DNA of 64,000 bases. Origin: Gonium pectorale (Eukaryota > Chlorophyta > Chlorophyceae > Chlamydomonadales > Volvocaceae). The stretch covers positions 907,297 to 971,296 of the forward strand of contig LSYV01000019.1 of assembly GCA_001584585.1 (NCBI GenBank). Direction: 5' to 3'. Of this stretch, positions 57,653 to 64,000 are shown piece by piece (position 1 is the stretch's first letter; each line of letters opens with the position of its first letter). The notes below the pieces were generated by a model. The model did no database searches and was not told the origin of the DNA. It saw only the letters and a list, made by a program, of their open reading frames with translations. The translations under genes were made by a program, and so were the position numbers.

Positions 57653-60110
57653 CTAACCGCTGCCGTTGCCAGGATGCGAAGCCCGCGCATAGTGCAGCAG
57701 CAGCTGCTCTACCTGGTCGTGGCCGCCCGCCGCCGCAGCCGCCAGGGGCGTGCGGCACGTGCTGATCCCGAAGCGCATGTTGTGCCTCCGCAGCGAGCGC
57801 GCGTCCGGATCTGCCCCAGCTTCCTGCGCGGCAGCGCACAAGGCTAGCGTGGCGCATGGGCGTGCATGCGCGGGGCTGGTCCAGGCGAGTTGGGGGTGGG
57901 GGGCGCGGCATACGCGCAGCCGAAGCTCCCTCCTGGCACCAAGGCGTGCAGCTGATGGCGCACAGTTACGACAGCGTGCAATAGGCAGCAGGTCACTTTG
58001 CACGTGGGTACTGCAAACCTCTGCTGGCGCGATTCTTGTTTCTTGCCTGAAGCTCCAACGACGGGTGGACAGGGCGCAGGGGCATGTGGGTACATGTGGC
58101 AAGCAGCTCGGCGTGCGTCCGTGCAGGGTCCCTCACCAGCAGCACTCGGGCGACGGCCAGGTCGCCCCGCGTGCAGGCCGCCAGGAGGGCGGTCTGCGCG
58201 CTGCCGTCCCACAGCGGGCCGACCGCGTCCGGCTCCGCACCGCGGGCAAGCAGCGCCTCCACCACTGCTACAGCCGTCGCCGTCGCCGCCATGTCCACGC
58301 GGCATCGGGCCATGGCGTCGCCACCGCCGTCCGAAGTGCCTTGAAGCTCCAGGCCGCCGCCGGCAGGGCCGGTCGGCGGTGCTGAGCCGTCGTGCCGCCC
58401 ACCGCAGCCACAGCCAACGGCGCTGGCTGAGGCTGGCTCCGAAAGCGGCTGCCGCTCGCCGCCCCTGTCGTCGCCTGAAGCTCCTGGCGGGCAGCCGACG
58501 GCCGCGCCTACACCCAAAGGGGTCAAATTGCGGCCGGCAGCCGTCAGAAGCTGGGTAGGACCGAAACGCTCCTTCCTGCCAAGGGATTGGAATGTATGTG
58601 ACACATCGACAGCATGTTCACAAGTGAGAGTTGCGGGGTCTCACTTTTGAGGGGCCGCCAATCATCTGCCAAGCGAGCTTGAAGCCCATCGGGTGTGCCC
58701 GCGAGACAATAATCTTCGAAGGGCGTTACCGTACGCGGCACCGGTCCGCACAAAGGCTGACCTGCTCGGATGCCGCCCGCCCAGGCAGCCGCCCGCAGGG
58801 GCGCGCCGCGCGCGAAGCGCACGTCGGCCGCGAACGCGTCGACCAGGAGCGATGCAGTGGCCGGGTGGCCAGCGCGCGCCGCCGCTAGCAGCAGCAGGTT
58901 GGCAATCGGCCGGACCGCACCGCACATGGCCTGCGAGGAGCGCATGGGGAAGGGGGTTGTGCCGGCCTGCGCGATAGCGTGCCCTGGGAGCCGCCCAAGC
59001 CCAAAAAAGAAAAGCCCCACCCAGGAGTGGACCCCGTACCGTAGCAAGCGACAAAGATTGGTGAGCCCCGTTGCACCCGTACGGTCCACGCATCCAACAG
59101 ACGCGAGCACGGATCAGGGCCTGTCCATCGCCATGCTCCCAATCCGTCCTGGAGTTCCCCGTATCTACCCGAGGTTGGCTCCACCCCGCGCACCTCCAGC
59201 TGCGACAGCACAGATGCGCAGCCCGAATCGCCTAGCCGGGCCGCCAGCCACCGCGCTCCGCTGTCGTGGGCCCCGCAGCGCGATGCGCCCTCGGCGGCTG
59301 GCGCGCCTGCGCCCCGCCGGCCCGTCATGATGCCGGCCCACGGGTCGGCCCCCTCCGCGGCCGCATCCGTCGGGACGCAGATGTGATGTGGCCCCGCGAG
59401 GAGCTCTCCCAGCGCCGTCACCTCTTCTTCGCCTTCGTTATCACGGCTGGCCGCTCCCTCCTCGCAGGGGTTCATGCGAGTTGCCGCTCGTGTGCGCAGC
59501 CCACGCAGCTGACAGCCCGCCGCCAGCGACCGCGTCGCTGCCGCGTAGCGCCGGCCGACAGGGCAGAGGCAGAGCTGGGGCGTAGGCAGCGATGGCGGCG
59601 GGTGTGGCGATGGTAGCGGCGCCTGAGGCACGACGCTGTTACGCCCGGGAATGTCTGGCAAGGCAGTCTTTTGAACCGGAGGCGCTGCAATATGTGTCCC
59701 GTCGGCGCCCAAAGCCACATCTGTGCCTGCTGGGAGGTAGGCAGAGGAATCAACGCCCCCCGCCCGCTGGGTCCACAGGCACGTACTAAAAGCGCATCTA
59801 ATCACAAAGATCGCATGTACGGTATTAAGCATGACTTCACGGCATGCAGTACATGCCGTACATACTGACCGCCGGTCACGTGAAGGAGGGCGTCTGGGTA
59901 CAGTTGTAGCGGCGCGACCAGCATCCCGCACTCAGACACCATGGCCGCTGCCAGCAGGGGCGGAGAGCGTAGCACGGTGGCGGCGGCGGCGTGCAGGGAG
60001 CGGCAGGCCGCGGCCGCCACGGCTGTGGCGCGGAGGCCACCGCGCGCCAGCACAGCTGACAGGAGGTCGGGGCCCAGGTGCTCGAGGGACATGCGCTCCG
60101 CAGGCCTCAT
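57653..60110 (-). CDS. F-box-like and ankyrin-repeat protein
   Basis: Five exons, complement of 59870-60110, 59194-59729, 58762-58930, 58137-58507 and 57653-57823, giving 495 residues with consistent phases. The N-terminus (SLEHLGPDLLSAVLARGG, then ACRSLHAAA) resembles an F-box helix bundle, which would bind SKP1 in an SCF ubiquitin ligase. Ankyrin-like helices follow: LLLAAARAGHPATASLLVDA, ALLAACTRGDLAVARVLLEA and TPLAAAAAGGHDQVEQLLLH. Two of these are completed only by splicing, which supports the exon joins (VLL plus EAGADPDARS across the last intron). Ankyrin repeats usually bind the substrate. The linker between the regions is long and charged. The F-box call is tentative; the ankyrin call is firm. 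Exon 4's acceptor was chosen by phase. Confidence 0.78.
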
Positions 60111-60610
60111 TTCTGGTAAACGTGAAGGGAGCTGACAGAGGCAGATGTGATTGGGCCTTGTTGCGTAAAATGCTTTCGTTTTCGTGCCTCTTTGCTACGC
60201 CGGTGGCTGTTGTGTGGGTTGTGTGGGGTGGGTGTAGCAGCGTGAGAGCTTGTGGAGCAAGCCAGGGTGTTTCATGAGGTTTCCAATAAGCATACATCAC
60301 GGTATGTAAAAACTGCAAGCGAGATAGGAGAGGTTGCACCTGCAGCGCCTGCCAAGAGCAGTTAGCGGACGGGCCGACCCGGCCGACCCAAGGGCCATCG
60401 ACCAAACAGCTGCGACTGTGATTTGTCTTCCACACTGTTAGCGTTGCTGCAGACACTGTGTTACTGTCATCAATAGCGACAATGTCGCCCATCGATGAAT
60501 GTACGTGCGATGCAAGGGGTTCCGTTGCCGGGGAGCTCGCCTGTTCGAGCGAGCACTGAGTACTGTGCTCCGCCAACAGTTGCGCTAAAGTTCGGTTGTG
60601 TTTCAAAGGC
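60111..60610. promoter_or_regulatory. Divergent promoter region of the F-box/ankyrin and SDR genes
   Basis: The 500 bp between the two start codons must contain both promoters. No specific element was recognised and no coding exon is supported. Confidence 0.55.
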
Positions 60611-62844
60611 ATGCAAATGCCTGCGCAACGCATCCTCATAACGGGTGGTAACTGTGGTATCGGCTTTGAAGCAGCGCGTCAGCTCCTGCGACAGGGTCAT
60701 CATGTGACGATCGCCTGTCGTGATGCTGGTCGTGCGCAGAAGGCCGTCGAGGCGCTCACGTAAGCGAGTGCCGATGGCCATGCGCGACGCCGGCCCCACT
60801 CTTGCTTGCCATCCGCGTTCTCTGGCGTTCAAGGCTTATTCCAATTACAACGTCCCTGCCATTGTGCCACGTTCAGCTGTGGTGCCTTCTGGTCCTCGCA
60901 GGCCCGTGGCGCATGCTCATGGCTCGGCGGTGGAGTCCGTCCAGCTGGACCTCGCCTCGTTTGCTAGCGTGCGTCGCGGCGCGGCCGAGGTCCTCAAGAG
61001 CCACCCGCGCCTGGACGTGCTGCTGTGCAACGCCGGGGTCATGAGTAGCGCAGGGCGGGGGGGCCCGCTGCAGCACACGGACGACGGCCACGAGCTGACC
61101 TTGCAGGTGCGGGCCCGCGCCGAGGGTTTTGGCGCCATCGGGGCAAAATGTGCAATCTCCCTCATTATGCCATGCCCGTGCGTGCCGTGCGTGCTTCAGC
61201 GCAACGGCCCCAGCTGCACGCATCCCCAAAGGGCCGCAGACGTCCCCGCACACCGTCTTATTGGGCGGCGGCCAAGCGCAGGGCCTACCCCAACCACTGG
61301 GCTCCAACCCTGCCTGCCCGAGCCAACCCTGCCTGCCCGAGGGAGAGAAAGTTTACGTTGCGCTCAAGTACCCCGACACTGGGGAATTGGACCTGCTGTC
61401 GCTCAGTCCCTACGAGCAGGGCACAGGCAGCAAGGCAGAGCGGCAGCAGAATAAACAACAAGCAAGGGTCCAACGAACAACAACCGGCCTGCCCCGAAGT
61501 CAAATCCCATTTCGGTGCTTGCAACCAGGTCAACCACCTGGGCCACTTCCTGCTGGTCAAGCTCCTGCTGCCCGCACTGACCGCCTCGCCCGCCGCGCGG
61601 GTCGTGCTGGTCTCCTCGGAGCTCCACCGCAAGGCCACGTCGGCGGCCGGCCCCTCCGGCGAGCCGCCGCTCGCATCGCCCGATTGGATCACCCGCCTCC
61701 GGCGGTCGGCCTCGGGCGCCACTGGCAGCGCTGGCGCCGCGCCGCCGGCCGGCGGCTCTACGACATCATCGCCGCCGTACGACGTCGCGCCGTCCGGGTT
61801 CCAGCTGTACTGCATCTCCAAGCTGTACAACGTGTGGATGGCGCGCAAGCTAGCGGAGCTGCTGCCGCCCCACGTGACGGCCAACGCGGTGACGCCCGGC
61901 TGGGTGCCTGGGACGTCGCTGGGGCGGGGGGTGCCCTGGCTGGCGCGCCTTGCGTACCAGGTGGGGCAGTGACCGCATGTGCGGATGTGGGGAGGGGGGG
62001 AGGAGGGGGTGCTGGAGAGGGGAGGAGGCTGGAGAGGGGAGGAGGGGGGCTGGAGAGGGGAGGAGGAGGCTGGAGAGGGGAGGAGGAGGCTGGAGAGGGG
62101 AGGGGGAGGCTGGAGAGGGGAGGAGGAGGCTGGAGAGGGGAGGAGGAGGCTGGAGAGGGGAGGGGGAGGCTGGAGAGGGGAGCAGGCTGGAGAGGGGAGG
62201 AGGGGAGGGGGCCGGAGGAGGGCTGGAGGGGAGCAATGGGCGGGCCTTGAGGCGGTTGAGTACGACAGGCCGGGACGACCCGCTGGCGTGTGCATGTGGG
62301 GAGCAGCCGCAGGCAACCATGAGTGGGAACAGTGTCAACAGGAGACGGCAGGGCCAGCGTTGGAATTCGGACGCCAGCGAACGCCCGAGGGATATTATAC
62401 ATGGATGCCCAGTCTTCAAGTGACGCCAACGTGCTGTGCTGCGCTGTGCGGGGCCCGCGTGTGCCCCTGCTGCTGCTGCCCTGCACCTGGCGTTGCATGA
62501 CATGACGACTGAACCTGAACCATCCCTGAACCATCAACCGCTCTAAACCATCAACCGCCTCCCCACAGTACCTGTTCCCGCTGATCCCGTTCACGGTGTC
62601 AGTGGCGGAGGGTGCGCGCCGCGTGGCGGCGGTGTGCGTGGGCGAGCAAGAGGGGCAGGCGCGCGGCGGCTACTTCTCGCGCGGCCGCGCCGCCAGCGCC
62701 AGCCCCGAGGGCGCCGACGCGGCGGCAGCGGAGGCGCTATGGCGGCTGAGCGAGGCGGCGGTGGCGGCGGTGCCGGAAGGAGAGGCGGCTGCGGCGGCGG
62801 CGGCGGCGGAAGAGGCGGGTTCAGTTGCGCCGCCGTTGGGTTGA
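60611..62844 (+). CDS. Short-chain dehydrogenase/reductase (retinol dehydrogenase / WWOX-like)
   Basis: Four exons, 60611-60759, 60902-61106, 61529-61960 and 62569-62844, giving 353 residues. TGGNCGIG at residues 11-18 is the NAD(P)-binding glycine motif; exon 1 is too short to stand out as an ORF and was found by its motif. CNAG lies at 92-95, the catalytic Ser in VLVSSE at 147-148, and the YxxxK pair at Tyr212 and Lys216 (YCISK). NHLGHFLL at about 120-127 is typical of the retinol dehydrogenase branch. The enzyme should oxidise or reduce a lipid-like alcohol or ketone with NADP(H); the substrate is unknown. The Ala/Glu-rich C-terminus is unusual. A second ATG two codons downstream is equally plausible as start. 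Intron 3 contains a minisatellite. Confidence 0.92.
61985..62232 (+). repeat. 20-bp minisatellite in SDR intron 3, polypurine
   Basis: About ten units built on GGCTGGAGAGGGGAGGAGGA repeat with small changes. The plus strand is almost all purine, broken by one CT per unit, so the transcript carries a long G/A-rich run. Confidence 0.92.
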
Positions 62845-63415
62845 TCCCGTAATCCGTGGGTGCGAGGGAGGCACTGTGTGTGGTATGTACGGCACAAGGC
62901 TCGGCTGATGTGGCAGCGGCGCGAGGGGCACCGATGCAGTGGCGGCGGCAGCGGAGTCGCTGTCGCGAGAAGTCGGTGGCAGTGGAGGGGGCGCGCGGTG
63001 CAGGCGGTTGCTGGTGTGCGTGGCGAGGGCGTGCAACGGGGGAGGGGACGGAGACGGCGCCGCTGGCTTCAGGCTTGGCGGTGGTTAGCATTGGGTACGA
63101 AGGCTGGACCCTGGTCACCTTGCGCTATGTCATTGCATAGGCAAACCGTGCGATAGCGGGGCTCCTTGGGATGCTTGCGGCGGCGGCGGCGCGGGTCACC
63201 GGGGTGGCGGCCGTGCTGGCAGAGCAGGTGTCTCCGGCCGTGTGAGTTACCTGGCACGCTGGCAGCCGCTGTCGCTCTAGTGCGGCCGGATTGGCGGGCA
63301 AAGTAGCCAAGGGCGGGCGCCTCCGCGCTAGCCGCAGAGCGAGATTCGCCTTGCGGCGTCGTGGACTTGCATTCATGTTCAATTGTGCATTATGACTTCA
63401 GGGACCGCTGCGCAT

Positions 63416-63561
63416 TGTATGTTACCGCGAACTGCTGCTGTACATTGTCACGCGGCACGAGGGTTCCCCTGGTTTCGTGGATGTTCGTGTATGTTACCGC
63501 GTACCGCTGCTGTACATTGTCACGCGGCACCAGGGTTCCCCTGGTTTCGTGGATGTTCGTG
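63416..63561 (+). repeat. 72-bp tandem direct repeat, two copies
   Basis: The unit beginning TGTATGTTACCGCG at 63416 recurs at 63488 with very few changes and ends GGTTTCGTGGATGTTCG. Two copies with no spacers rule out a CRISPR array. Confidence 0.92.
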
Positions 63562-63661
63562 GTGCATAGGGTATTGTTGCCCCTCCGGCATACTCCACCT
63601 GCCCTAGCCACTTTGCGTGGACGTTTGTTCGCTTGCCGCAGCCCAACCCAGCCCAGCAGAG

Positions 63662-63666
63662 TGTAA
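63662..63666 (+). other. Candidate polyadenylation signal for SDR
   Basis: TGTAA about 820 nt after the SDR stop; another lies at 63922-63926. Either could serve. Confidence 0.3.
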
Positions 63667-64000
63667 GAAGTCCACTGGGCCCGCCCTCGCCTGAGGCGAT
63701 GTTGCTGGCTCGCAATCCGCCTGAAACCGAAAACCCTACAGCCCATGTCCGTTGCCCCTCGGGGTGGGCGAAAATGACGTTGACAGGCGTGCGCCACGCA
63801 CAAACCAGGCACAGCCCACATGCCCACGCTCGTCCCACGGTTCCCACTAGCCGCCACGCTGAAGTAGGCGTTTGAGTAGACATTTTCTAACATCTGCACT
63901 CAGCCATAGTTGTGCTGCACGTGTAACGTGCTATGATATCACCATGCAAGGGTTGACGGCGTGGAAATTGACTTAGTGCTATCCTGTGATCAACCGAATG

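Larger units (their letters stand above)
62845..64000. other. SDR 3' region to window end
   Basis: No coding exon is supported. It contains a tandem repeat at 63416-63561 and TGTAA motifs. Confidence 0.5.

Noticed and set aside
61285..62594. Long minus-strand ORFs rich in Pro/Ser/Leu over the SDR gene
   Set aside because: They are produced by the minisatellite read in reverse; the plus strand carries a complete SDR with catalytic residues.
63416..63561. Tandem repeat considered as a CRISPR array
   Set aside because: Only two directly abutting 72-bp copies with no spacers, in a eukaryotic genome.

Overview
This is nuclear DNA of a green alga of the Chlamydomonas/Volvox group (inference). The evidence is high GC, genes cut into many short GT-AG exons, very long Ala/Gly/Ser/Pro-rich protein tails, TGTAA-type 3' ends, and an animal-like gene set (ARPC3, CLPTM1) beside an algal-type receptor kinase. 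No bacterial operon, rRNA, tRNA or CRISPR array was seen. Exons were joined by hand; except where stated, phases close across every intron.

Layout. (1) 584-7779 minus: flavin monooxygenase-like gene FMO-A with a 1,700-residue tail. (2) 9116-10125 minus: ARPC3, an Arp2/3 complex subunit, head-to-head with (3) 10813-18012 plus: CLPTM1, 14 exons, 663 residues. (4) 19830-29505 minus: a receptor-like protein kinase with signal peptide, ectodomain, one membrane helix and a TKL-type kinase domain; a 20-N assembly gap lies in its last exon. (5) 32241-40881 plus: FMO-B. (6) 45799-55043 plus: FMO-C. (7) 57653-60110 minus: an F-box-like plus ankyrin-repeat protein, head-to-head with (8) 60611-62844 plus: a short-chain dehydrogenase.

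The most unusual content is the FMO trio. All three share exons 1-7 at the same phases: split Rossmann motifs, then a near-identical core, then one giant exon. That exon encodes a low-complexity tail of about 1,500-1,900 residues. Short motifs recur in it in the same order, which argues that the tail is real and selected. FMO-B and FMO-C add two more exons with a conserved C-terminal block; FMO-A lacks them in this window. FMO-C has lost the first FAD-binding glycine motif but keeps the second one and the tail, so it may be a pseudo-enzyme. A tract around intron 6 looks homogenised by gene conversion, and its unusual GTTCCT splice donor lies inside a hairpin in all three genes.

The gene-poor stretches (29.5-32.2, 40.9-45.8 and 55.0-57.6 kb) hold dispersed repeats or nothing recognisable. 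A repeat of about 300 bp occurs three times, twice in introns. No pathway linking all eight genes is evident; the FMO paralogs look like a local family expansion around single-copy housekeeping genes.
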